Source of the DNA: Nomia melanderi
Lineage: Eukaryota > Arthropoda > Insecta > Hymenoptera > Halictidae
DNA: 64,000 nucleotides
Assembly: GCF_051020985.1 (NCBI RefSeq)
Contig: NC_135010.1
Span: 13,638,001-13,702,000, forward strand
Direction: 5' to 3'
The notes beneath the pieces were generated by a model. The model did no database searches, was not told the origin of the DNA, and saw only the letters and a list, made by a program, of their open reading frames with translations. Position numbers and translations under genes: made by a program. This document shows, piece after piece, positions 45,942 through 55,879 of the stretch (its first letter is position 1; each line of letters starts with the position of its first letter).

Positions 45942-46821
45942 TATCCTCGTCAATTATTTATTCGCTTTCTCAAGCACGTAAAATACTTCAATCTCGCTTC
46001 AGTCTATTCTACTGTATCCTCGGCGTTGATCTCATTACGCTCAAAGAGATTTTTAATTGCACGGTTAATTGGTTAACAGTCCAAGGGTCAAGGGGTCGAG
46101 TAAATCTGCACGGAGGTCGGCACCGGAGGGTAGGTCGGCGAGAAATTCGGATCGAGCTCGCGCACGGACGTCCGCCGTTATTTTTCGTAGGAATGAGAAT
46201 TTAGTTAACCGGTAGACCGAGAGCGATTTCAAAATTCCGATCGGTCGCGGCCGAGGGCGCGCGGCGGTCTGAGGCCGGGGGGAGCGGGCTGGAACCGGCG
46301 CGGAAAACAGGGTGTGGCGCGTGAGAGCTGGCTCACCTGAAACAACACAACGTTTTCAGATCGCTGATCCCATAAGCGTCCACGTTTGATCCCTCTGTTG
46401 TTTTGCGAACGCACTCGCCCGCCTCCCGGTTAATTCGCGAAAAGCTGTAACCGCATTCTTCGAGTCGGCCGGGAGCGGGTCGGGTCTTCGAGCCACTCTA
46501 CCGGAAATCGTATCGGAAGCCCGCCGTTCTTTCCTCTTTCATTGTTTTTGCGACGCGCAACCGTTGGAGTAACTCGAACTCCGGGGTTATGGTTCCTTGC
46601 AACTGTGTTTTTAACCATGTACACCGAAGATAGCATTCGATGACTCGGTTAGCATTTGATATGGGAGTATGAAGTCTTATATATATCGAGCTGTGTACGA
46701 TCCATCGATATGGAATATTGGAATAAAATAGTTTTATTCCTGTACGTTACTTTTCTCGTTAGTTTCGATGTGTTGGAGGATGTTGAATATTTCTAGTGGG
46801 AAACATAAAGGGTTGATTGCA
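45942..46821. other. Unique non-coding DNA
   Basis: No gene recognised except the weak exon candidate at 46337-46414. AAAGGGTTGA at 46807-46816 resembles a lone TTAA-element end next to the T10 copy. Confidence 0.5.
46337..46414 (-). other. Candidate coding exon (minus strand)
   Basis: GTTTCAG|GTGAGC on the minus strand is a good 5' splice site. An ATG at 46414 gives exactly 26 codons up to it, beginning MRSQNNRGIKRGRLWDQRSE. The peptide is not recognised, and no matching exon on the same strand is near. Confidence 0.12.
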
Positions 46822-46982
46822 TAACACGTTCACTGCCATGAGAATTTTAGGTCTTATTCTTTTATGACAATGACGAATCTTGTAGCAACCCATTCGCTGG
46901 CATAAAATGTGATTTCATTTGTACTTTCAATTTATTTTAATCTCTTGCTACGTGTATATTCGTGACGCAGTGAACGGGTTAA
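46822..46982 (+). mobile_element. T10 MITE (161 bp)
   Basis: The left end is TAACACGTTCACTGCC and the right end is GCAGTGAACGGGTTAA. They are inverted repeats with one mismatch. The left TTAA is reduced to ATAA. Confidence 0.78.
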
Positions 46983-48677
46983 ATTGATGTTCAAAGAATT
47001 ATAGCAGCACGTTTTTAATAGAAAATATCTTAACGATTCCTCCGATCGAGAAAGAAATCCGAAACGGTTCGTTTCGATTCTCCGGCGGCGGGAGCGCCGA
47101 TTAAAAGGAAAAAGTTCGCCGCCCCTTTTGGAACAGAGGCACCGCTCGTCACGAACGAGTTGACGCGGTTATTTTTTTCAATTGCGCTCTTTAGCCGGTG
47201 GGCTGAAGAGAATTTTTGTCGAGAGGGGGCGAGAAGAAAGGCGGCGGCGGGGCACGGGGCGACTACTCGTCAAGTCATGCAGAATAGTAGAGATATATCG
47301 CGGCGTAATATGCAAAGCGGATCGGATGTACCCGGCGGGGGGGCGAGACCGGGAGCCAAGGGGTGATTAGCGGGACAAAAGCTGGCGCCGCTACAAGTGG
47401 AACCAAATTGGTAGAAAATTGATAATCAACCGCCAATATCAACCTCCATTGGGAACGGTGGCTCGTGGCGGTCCAGGGGAAGAGGGCGGAGGATTACGTG
47501 GAAACACGCGCGAAATATTTGTCCGGGGAAATATAAAAAGAGACGGGAACGATACGTATCGATACCTTCGCCGGCGAGTAGCTGTGCGCGAGTGTTAATC
47601 GACCGGCTGCGTGTCTCTTACGATGTATATTGAATAATTTCCGTGCGATCGACTTCGATCGCTTTAGAAATTCAACTATCCTACGCTTCTCTAACGCACT
47701 TTGAACAGTTTTGATTTAATTTAGTGGAGCTATTGGGTCGGAGTGTCTCGTTAATTTCTCGTGGAAATCGGATTCGTCGAGATTCGAAGCGCCCTTTGTC
47801 AAATTCCTCGTAAGATCCCCGTACTTTCGATAGTTGCTGATGAAACTTCATCGCGTGGTTCTGGCGTGAAAATTGTTCGATATCTCGTTAATTATCGCAG
47901 CGCGTTTTATCTGTTTACATAAGAACAAGATTCCCCATTTCCAGTGCTCGCGTTAAAATCCAATTGATCCCTCGCCGATAATCGTAACGCGGGCAATTAA
48001 TCGCGGCCGGCGAGCAGCGTGTTTCGCAAGCAATTTCTGGAGAAATTTACATTGTATTTCAGGGGCGGACGCGTCCGGGAGGAAGCGGAGGGCCAGGAGG
48101 AGCCGGTGAATAATCGACGAGCCAACGGGAAGAAAAATTGAGCGACCAAGAAGCGGGATCAAACGCGTCGAGTGTAAAAACAGCGTTCGGTAAGGAGCGA
48201 AGCCGTCGACCAACCCCACTGTGAATGGAACACGTGTACGGTGTCGCGTCTATCGACAAAGTTCATCGTTGTAGAAAGGAAAAAAACGAAAAGGAAGAGG
48301 AAGAGAAAGAGAGAGAGGGAGAGATCGGTTGAAAGAGTTTCCCAGAATGTGAACCGTGACAGGGCCATGGTGGCGAGTGCGTAATCGAAGGAATCGTAGA
48401 ACACTTTTCTCATGCAAATGCGCCCGATGCGGGCCTCGGAGAAGGGACAACGAACTTCTCCGTTGGCCCGACTGAAACTTCGAACTTAGGTCCTTTTAAA
48501 TTTAAATGATTCCCCCGCGCGCCGCGCGCACACGCTCGCGATGGCACGATAATAAAACGGGCCAAAGGACGCGGACTAGGCGACGAATAATTTTAGAACA
48601 ATTCCTTCCTGGCGACGGAACGATGGCAAATCATTCTACGTTTGGAACGTTCGATCCCGGAAACCGACTGCGAACAG
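46983..48677. other. Unique non-coding DNA with a possible TATA box
   Basis: TATAAAAAG at 47532-47540 (plus) is a strong TATA-like word, but no initiator or gene is recognised downstream. A GAGAGAGAGAGGGAGAG tract lies at about 48307-48324. Confidence 0.45.
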
Positions 48678-48982
48678 ATATACAGGGTGTTTCTGAAGTA
48701 GGACCTGGAAGCTTTATTCTAGACGAGCGAAAGGAGAAAATAGAGCGATGTTTTATATTATACTTCGTGTTCTAGATAGATATTTCAATTGAAACATCTA
48801 CGTCGTTCAGTATAAAGTAATAGAAATGATACAAGTGAAAGTAATTAACTTTCGAATATTCCAAAATTCTGAGATATGAATTAGTCTCCCGAAATGTAAC
48901 TGAATTCCAATGGTGCTTCTAAGTTACCAGTACACGTAGTCGATCCCCAATCGCGCCGCCATTTCAGGAACACTCTGTATAT
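48678..48982 (+). mobile_element. TA-type MITE with 20-bp terminal inverted repeats (about 305 bp)
   Basis: The left end ATATACAGGGTGTTTCTGAA and the right end TTCAGGAACACTCTGTATAT match as inverted repeats at 18 of 20 positions, with TA-rich tips. This differs from the TTAA families. TACAGGGTGT-type ends and TA targets point to the Tc1/mariner superfamily (family knowledge, moderate certainty). The interior shows no transposase frame. Confidence 0.85.
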
Positions 48983-49826
48983 AGAGAAACGTTTCCGCGT
49001 CGTACGCGTCGTTACGCCCGCGGAAATTTTACAGCGATCGTAAAAGAGCGACCGAGCGTGCTCCCGCCTCGGTGATTATTAAAACGAATAAAATTTTCAG
49101 GCTGTACGTAATAATAAGCGGCCGCGAGCGCGAGCGCGCGCGGCAGCGGGCCGGCGGCGCGGCGATAATTACGAGAGCGTCGGGGATCGCGGCGCGGTAA
49201 TGTTAAATATATCAAAAATTATCGTTCCGGCGTGCGCGCCGCGCGGCCGCGGACGATCCGATGACCAGAAAAATATTTGCCTATAACGTGTGGCCCGGCG
49301 GTGTCGCAGCTGGATACGCGGTCGCATTTGAAATTCGGATTATTATAATCGCGGCTCGCGTTCGCCGATTAAAAGCGAGGAACACCGCACACGCTCGCGC
49401 GCGGGCGCGGAGACGTTTTCGATGATATAATTATTATAAAAGAGTTACACGCTGCGACGCGCCTACGGGGCGAGCCCACTAAATCGGGGATTCCATGCGC
49501 ATTCGATTAAAGAACTGGATTGTAACGCGTTCACCGTTGTACGGCCCTTTTTTACTTGGAGAATAAAGAGCAGAGAGAAACCAGGCGGAAGAAGGAAGTC
49601 AAATATTCTTCGATCCAATCATACGCTTGATCCCTTGCGTTAGAGTGTCGCGATAGAAATTGTCGAATGATAGCAAGTGTATTATATTCATTTGAAATTA
49701 AATGTTACTTTCAACCGTTCAATTTTACGTAGAATTTTAATAGAATGTAGAATTTTTCCCTGTTGCTAGTAAGTTGTGTTTAATGAAATGAGAGGAGTAT
49801 GAATGGAGAGTAATTGTGACGATGAA
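48983..49826. other. Unique non-coding DNA
   Basis: No gene recognised. It contains GCGCG-rich words around 49115-49150. Confidence 0.5.
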
Positions 49827-49845
49827 TTAACCCTCTGTGGGCCTA
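49827..49845 (+). mobile_element. T9 left-end fragment
   Basis: TTAACCCTCTGTGGGCCTA matches the T9 left end at 40192. It is cut off by the T2 copy that follows directly. Confidence 0.6.
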
Positions 49846-50064
49846 TATAACACTAGATTTACGGAACCCGTCAATTCGACGGATACTGAATTTTTCAAGC
49901 ATTATTTAGTAACAGCTTCCGTCGATTTCGCTTCATTATGCGAATACGTATTGCAATTCTCTAGTTTTCAAACTACAATTTTCGCAATTTACATAGACGA
50001 GTACGTAATTTTCTAGGAACAATGGAATAAAGTGCAGAACAAACATCCGTGAATCTAGTGTTAA
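49846..50064 (+). mobile_element. T2 MITE (219 bp)
   Basis: The left end is ATAACACTAGATTTACGGAA and the right end is ATCCGTGAATCTAGTGTTAA, inverted repeats over about 18 bases. The left TTAA has changed to ATAA. It sits directly after a T9 left end, so it probably inserted into a T9 copy. Confidence 0.88.
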
Positions 50065-50852
50065 GAGGGTCGTGGAAGAAATTATAGGGTAAAGGGTTGA
50101 TGCCTATATTTTCAGATTGAGTTTACCGAGAGAGCTCGATGTTAATCCGTGACACTGATATTAAAGAGGGATTCTTTTTAATGGCGGCGAGCCGGCCGCG
50201 CGACTGTAACCGTGATTTCCCGAGGAAGAAAGAGCGGGCGGAGCAGGAAGGAAGAGTTTCCTCCCGTATCCATCCGCGGTGACGCGCGAATCAGTCCGTG
50301 CACAGAGAACGAGAGCGACAAGGTAGAAGGGACGAGTTATTAAAATGTAAATATGAATCGACAATCTGTAACGCGGCGCGCCGCGTTAAGCACGTGTGCC
50401 GCTGCCGTGTAGATAAACGTGTCGCGAATATTCGCGAGCGATGGCTCTCGCAAATGGGCTCGACGAGAAACTTGTTCCTACGGAACTCTCCTCTTTTTCT
50501 GGATTTCTTTTTTTTTTATCGGCGACCATTCGAGACTCAACCCTCGACACCTTTTTTCCGCTTTTGTTTCTCCGCCGACCGGTTTCCCAGCGAAAAACTG
50601 GCGACTTATCTCGTTCGGCGATCCATTAATCTTCTTGAATGCAAATTATCCAGCGGAGAAACTGATTCTGTGCGATCTGTAAACAAATTTATCATCTATT
50701 TACAAGCGGCACCATGCATCTTCCGATTTTTCAAATACTCGTTATCTATGATCACTTTAATTTACCTCTTCGAATCAAAATTCCCGGAGGCAGGGAGAAC
50801 CTTGGAAATAGATTTATAATTGATTATACGAGGAGCCAGCGAATTTCGATGT
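50065..50852. other. Unique non-coding DNA
   Basis: No gene recognised. The 173-codon frame at 50298-50819 has no known domain and overlaps other open frames. Confidence 0.5.
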
Positions 50853-51276
50853 TTAACGCTAAAACTACCGAGCATTTAACAGTCGTATGTAATCCCTATC
50901 AAGATTATAACAATAGATTATCTTCGGTTTCTTCAGTCATTGTAGTTTTCAAGTGAAACTATTCTCAAGATCATTATTAACCCTTTGAACTCTGTAGGCT
51001 CCAATATTGCACCAGTCATAATATTTATAATATTAGTAGTAATATTACTAGTTATAATATTTCAATGAATCTTAAAGAAACCACTCTAAAATTATTCGAC
51101 TTTCCACACATCCAAATTTTCTACGAAGAAGGAAAATAGTTCGAAGAAATGTTATAGCATTCTCATTTTCGCTAGTACTATAAAAATTAGTTGCTGATAG
51201 ACTACAAAACAACCCGGAGCGCTAAGGGTTAACAATTACAAAGCAAGAAAATCAAAACCGGTGATTTTAGCGTTAA
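50853..51276 (+). mobile_element. T3 MITE, host of a nested T4 element
   Basis: The left end is TTAACGCTAAAACTACCGAG. The right end GTGATTTTAGCGTTAA is missing the GGTAGTT segment but pairs with the left tip. Left body words (AGATTATCTTCGGTTTCTTC) match T3. T4 is inserted at 50977. Confidence 0.85.
50977..51232 (+). mobile_element. T4 MITE nested in T3, with an AT-rich expansion (256 bp)
   Basis: The left end is TTAACCCTTTGAACTC and the right end is GGAGCGCTAAGGGTTAA. The body has about 25 extra bases made of ATAATATTA-type words (about 51018-51062) not found in other T4 copies. Confidence 0.88.
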
Positions 51277-52005
51277 TACGAACCAGGAACCCGACAGGAT
51301 CAGCGTATTCGACGATCGCCGCGAAATGCGACGGAATATTCCTCGAATCTGCTGGAAATAAAAATTCTTCCGCGTGTTCTGCTTCTGTTTTTTACGGTGC
51401 CGCTCGTAAATTTCAGTCCCCGTGTTCCCTGCCGCTTTCTCCCGATCTGTCTTCCCGTTTCTCTCTCTCCCTCTCCTTTTTCCTCTCCGTCGACTGACTT
51501 TCGCAGATTTATGTACTTATAGATTCTTCCTCCTCCTTTCTTTCTATCCCTGGGATTTTCGCGGAGGTGGACCCGAAGCCAGCCAGCCTCCACGGATCCC
51601 GGGATCCCTCCTGTTTTCCACGGTTCCCTCGCCGCCATCCCTTCTTCCCCGGTCTCGCGCAACCCGCGAATTATACGGTGGATAAGAAAAAGACTGGCTT
51701 CCGCTTGGCCCAGATACGTTTGTCTCTCGAGTGTTTCTTCGTGCTCCTTAGTACCGGCTAGACCACGCCTCCGCGTCTGTACCGATCGTTGCTTCTCGTC
51801 CCTCATCCCGCTGCAGCCAGGGGTGAAGTATCGGAAAACGTTAATCCCCCGGTTTTCCGAAATTCTCCTCTGGAATTTGTAATCCGCTAAGACCGCGTTT
51901 CTTAAGAGATAACAATTGCTTCTATTAACCCCCTCGGAATATCGCAACGATCCGTATAAGTAATGCTAATATCCGAAGCAAACATCCTCTTTGTCTACTG
52001 AATTA
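51277..52005. other. Unique non-coding DNA with a pyrimidine-rich stretch
   Basis: A 215-codon minus frame (51300-51947) is one of the longest in the window. It is Arg-, Glu- and Gly-rich because the plus strand is pyrimidine-rich at 51420-51650. No domain is recognised, and I treat it as chance. Confidence 0.45.
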
Positions 52006-52391
52006 TTGACACTGGAACTGCCAGATGGCGGAACACCGAGAAGATCCAAATGCTTCTAGAAATGATCAAGTAATCTTCAATAATACCTAATCTACTACAT
52101 AACTCAATGTAAATCCAAATGCTCATAGTTTCTATAGAGAAGTTTGACAATGTTAACCAGTTAAGTGTGGAACTTAAAATATATCCTAACGAGAAACTAA
52201 AGCGAAACGAAGAATTACATGTCTGTCTCAAAAAATAAAGAATCCACGTTGAAAAAGTTAGCGCCATTAAGAGCTTTAAGATGTATACTCGTCAAACACA
52301 GTTAACTGGTTAACATAGCAAACTGAACGTCAATGGAACTCCAACGATCATAGTTCCTATAAAGAAATTTGACAAGAAGTTCCAGTGTTAA
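52006..52391 (+). mobile_element. T3-like MITE, host of a nested T7 element
   Basis: The left end is TTGACACTGGAACTGCCAG and the right end is GAAGTTCCAGTGTTAA. T7 is inserted at the TTAA at 52153. The flank words CATAGTTTCTATAGAGAAGT before the insert and CATAGTTCCTATAAAGAAAT after it are near-duplicates, so the host may itself hold an internal repeat. Confidence 0.75.
52153..52313 (-). mobile_element. T7 MITE nested in a T3-like element (161 bp)
   Basis: The left end is TTAACCAGTTAAGTGTG and the right end is CACAGTTAACTGGTTAA. They are inverted repeats with one mismatch, in the opposite orientation to the 32277 copy and shorter. GATGTATACTCGTCAAACAC mirrors the GTGTGACGAGTATACACGTC start of the other copy. 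Confidence 0.88.
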
Positions 52392-53350
52392 CGTAGAAAA
52401 TAACATCTAACAAATTACCTACTTCCACCGAGTCCAGAGGTCAACTACGATCTCACCCCTAGAGGAGCAATCGAAGATCAGAGCGCAGCGGAATGAGAAC
52501 CGTTTTCCTTTGCGGCGCTTGTCGCGCAGCCGGGCCATGCAATTATATCCTGCAGGATAGCGTCTCGGAAGCATCGAAAGCGAAATCCCACGGGATGACA
52601 GTAACCACAGGCGGTTCCTTTCCGTGGCCGGCGGAATCTCATTCTTCGTCCCCTTTCGCCGGCAACATCCCCTTCTCTAAGGGTCCGCGGCGCCTCCTCG
52701 ACCTTCTTCTCTACTCTCTTTCTCCCTTCTCCCATCTGCCCCCTTTCTCTCTGGCCGGCTCTCTTTCCCCGTTTCCTCTGTTGATTGCTCTCTCGTGCGC
52801 GGCTCGAGGTTCGGGCCGCGGTGCCGGCACCGGCGGCCGCGATAGCTCATAAATATTCAATGGCCACGCGGCCAAGATAAACTAATTAAAACTTAGATCT
52901 CGGTAGTCACTTTAGATTTTTACTTACACAAGAAGCATTTCAGCGGCGCGGCCGCTCGGCCGGAAAAAAAGTCTACACGGAGCCGCGAATCCGATTCGAT
53001 TCCGGCCCGTACACGCCGCTCCGCTCAGCTCCGCGCGCCGCGACGCGGACGGAAGCTCGCCCCAAGGGGACCGCTCTTCCAGGCAAAAGGACGCGCAAAG
53101 AAAGCTTTACTCTGTACTTCTCATTAAGGAAACCACGCGCTTTCTTTCCACCCACCCCCTCCCGGCCCTTCTTCGACAACTTTCCGTCCTCGAAGGGCGT
53201 CTATCCTCCCCCTCGCGGCCCGTGCACCGGCATTTTATTTTATTCCTGTTCGATCCTTAACGAGACGCTCCGTGGAATCGCGATCGGGAATCGTACTCGT
53301 TCTACCGTTGAGCTTGCGGAACAGTCGAATTGCCTGATATCTGAAAAATT
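52392..53350. other. Unique non-coding DNA
   Basis: No gene recognised. A pyrimidine-rich tract runs from 52690 to 52785. Confidence 0.5.
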
Positions 53351-53485
53351 AACCCTTGACGGAGCGATGCCGCCATAGAAGCGGTATGGCTGTTTTGCTT
53401 ATTGCGTCTGTCTTGTATATGACGAAACATTTTATTGTTTCTATCACCTTGTGGTTGTAGTAACAATTAACACGTTAAATATTAT
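53349..53485. mobile_element. Possible TTAA-element remnant
   Basis: TTAACCCTTGACGGAGCGAT at the left and TTAACACGTTAAAT at about 53468 frame an AT-rich stretch. The two ends do not pair well. Confidence 0.3.
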
Positions 53486-55693
53486 ACTAGGTCACTTCTA
53501 TGTATTTCTTCCTTTATCTATGTTACGGTATGTTTTGGTAAGATCTCATTCCAGATTCTTCTAACGTAATTTATCCCTTATGGGACCGGAAGCTTATCAA
53601 GTTTAGAGAATTAGAAGAATCTCGATGAAATGGAAGTGTCCATTCTGCGTGAATCGTGCTATTAGAATGTCGCGAGTCTGTTGTATTATACGGTTGAAAC
53701 GTGTGAAACGTTGATCGATGGCAACGAGGAACCTTGGCAATCGTTGGTTAATTCGTCGCAGCGTTGCCGGAGCCGACGAAGAAGACCTTGGCTGTCGATG
53801 GGCCTTGGTGATCCTCGAAGCCGCATCCATAAACGAGCTCTCTCCCGTTCCTCCCGCTGTTCGCCGCGCGATGCAAAAGAGGCGGGCATTTGTCTCGCGC
53901 TACGGTCACGCTAGTCACTTGCAATATCGCCGGCGATCGATACGAGATCCGTGAATAATCGCGCGATCCATTATCGCCCGTCCGGTTCTTTAACGTCTCC
54001 GTCGCTAACGAAATGATTTATTAACGCGCTCCGAATTTATTCTCGCGCGTTTTTCCGCCGTTCCCCGCTCGCCCCCTTGAAAAGCACACACGACGATTTC
54101 CGACGGCGCTTACCGCTGTTTTTCCCTCGATCGGAAGACGAAAGATTTTCCCGTCTACCCGTCAACAAGCGGAAGCGATCCCCGAAGACACCGTAGATCG
54201 GTCGATCCCTCGTTAGAAATTCCGCGCAATCATATTCGAGCAAATAATTCGTTAGGCCCTCGTTCCGCGGCTTGTTCGTTAGTATAATTAAAATAAATTC
54301 AAATGACTTTCTTGTCCCCCGTCTTTGGTCTCTCGCCTTCGGGCTCCTCGTTCTTCCCGCCGCCCCCCGCCCCCTCCGCCTCTCTTGTCCTTCTTAAATC
54401 CGTTGATTAGTGCAAAAATCCGCTTACAAATTAAGCGAAGCCGACGCGGAGTGGCGACGCGCTCCCCCGGGAACGCCAGGGCGGAAGCCGGAGGAACCTC
54501 CCTCGAGACGGCAACGGCGAACAGGGAGGAGGAGGAGGCGGAGGAGGACGGCGAACGGGAAAGAACGCCGGAGGAGGAGGGTGAGTACTTTAATATCTTA
54601 AGTAAACCTGGCTCGGGATAAGGAAGAGGGAAAAAAATAAGTCTTCCGCGGACGGGCAGAGGAGACTTAGGGGGTGCCACGCGAAAAACATGCGCGCCGA
54701 ATTAAAATACGAATCCGGAGGAAGAGGGAAACGTCGCTGAGATTCCCGGGGATCCCGAGGAATCTCTTCTTTCTCTGATTTTTTAACCCGTTGAGAATAA
54801 TATTGTGGCAAAGGTTTCGAATAGAATTTCACGAATGCTCTCTCGAGGAGAAATTCAATGTCTCTCCTTATCAACCGATATACTCTACCCTGTACTAATT
54901 AGAAAATTAGACAATGATAAACTGAAGTAGTTCTATCAAGTGTAGTTGCAGAAAACACCACAGGGTGAAAGTCAACGAAAACAAGGGACACTTCGTCCGA
55001 TGTTCGCCTCGATAATTTCCCGTCGCCCTCGGTCCACGTTCCGCCGTGACGAAAATGATTCGAGTACGCGGCGAGACGCGTCGGAAATTCGACAGGTCCG
55101 TCCCCTTAAGAGGGCATCGTTAGGGTTGTTCCGATTCCCGTGACTCATCCGCGTAGGCCCCGATATATCGGCGTGGCCTCTCTCGCACACGCGGCCGATT
55201 CCACCATAAAACGTGCACGCTCCTCGTGGCCTCTCCTCGGTGTGTTTGAATGTGGGCGGGGTGGGTTGCCATTTGCAATGCAAACGATAACACAGCGTAT
55301 CGCACGAAAACGCGCACACAGAGACGGAGACTCCGCCGGGCTAAACGGACTGGGGGCGGCGCGGAGGGGACGCAGCACGGAAGGATCGGCGGAAGAGAAT
55401 CGTCGTGCGCCGAGATTCCGTGCGGACGCGGCCGTTTCTTTCTCCGTTTCGCCTTTCCGCGGCGAGATTTCGCTCGTTCGCGAAATCGTTTCGTACCTCT
55501 CGACGCCTCGATTAGACTCGCGACGGCTTCGACCCTTGAATATCATTAACGCGCCGATGTTCGGACAAGTGCAGTAGAACGATCGATAAAAGTGGTTAGT
55601 AACGTCGGCGACTAAATAGTATTATCACCTACTTAATCACTGTTTCTAACGTAACCTGTCACAAAGAGAACTTAAGAATCTATTAGCAACGCG
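53486..55693. other. Non-coding DNA
   Basis: No recognised gene except the weak exon candidate at 54411-54580. TTAACCCGTTGAGAAT at about 54783 is a lone TTAA-element-like end. Confidence 0.45.
54411..54580 (+). other. Candidate internal exon, acidic (170 nt)
   Basis: The acceptor-like CTTGTCCTTCTTAAATCCGTTGATTAG precedes 54411 and a strong donor GAGG|GTGAGTAC follows 54580. Two frames are open throughout. One ends in an acidic run (EEEEAEEDGERERTPEEE), the other in an Arg-rich run. The acidic and basic runs come from a GAG/GGA repeat in the DNA, which weakens the case for coding. Confidence 0.2.
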
Positions 55694-55879
55694 TTAACAC
55701 TAGATTCAAGGGAACCAATTAGACAGTGTCGACATTTGTAACCTAACTAGATTTCCACCGATGCAACTTTGCGGATACAATTCTCTCTTGAAACACTAGT
55801 TTCCGCGATCTATATAAACAAACACTATTAAGAACAATAGAACAAACTATCGAATAAACCCCCATACATCTAGCGTTAA
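55694..55879 (+). mobile_element. T2 MITE, diverged (186 bp)
   Basis: The left end is TTAACACTAGATTCAAGG and the right end is ATACATCTAGCGTTAA. Inner words such as AGAACAATAGAACAAACTA parallel AGGAACAATGGAATAAAGTG of the 49846 copy. Confidence 0.75.

Noticed and set aside
51300..51947. 215-codon minus-strand frame with fairly varied composition
   Set aside because: No recognisable domain, no promoter or splice context, a pyrimidine-rich opposite strand, and a length within chance expectation.
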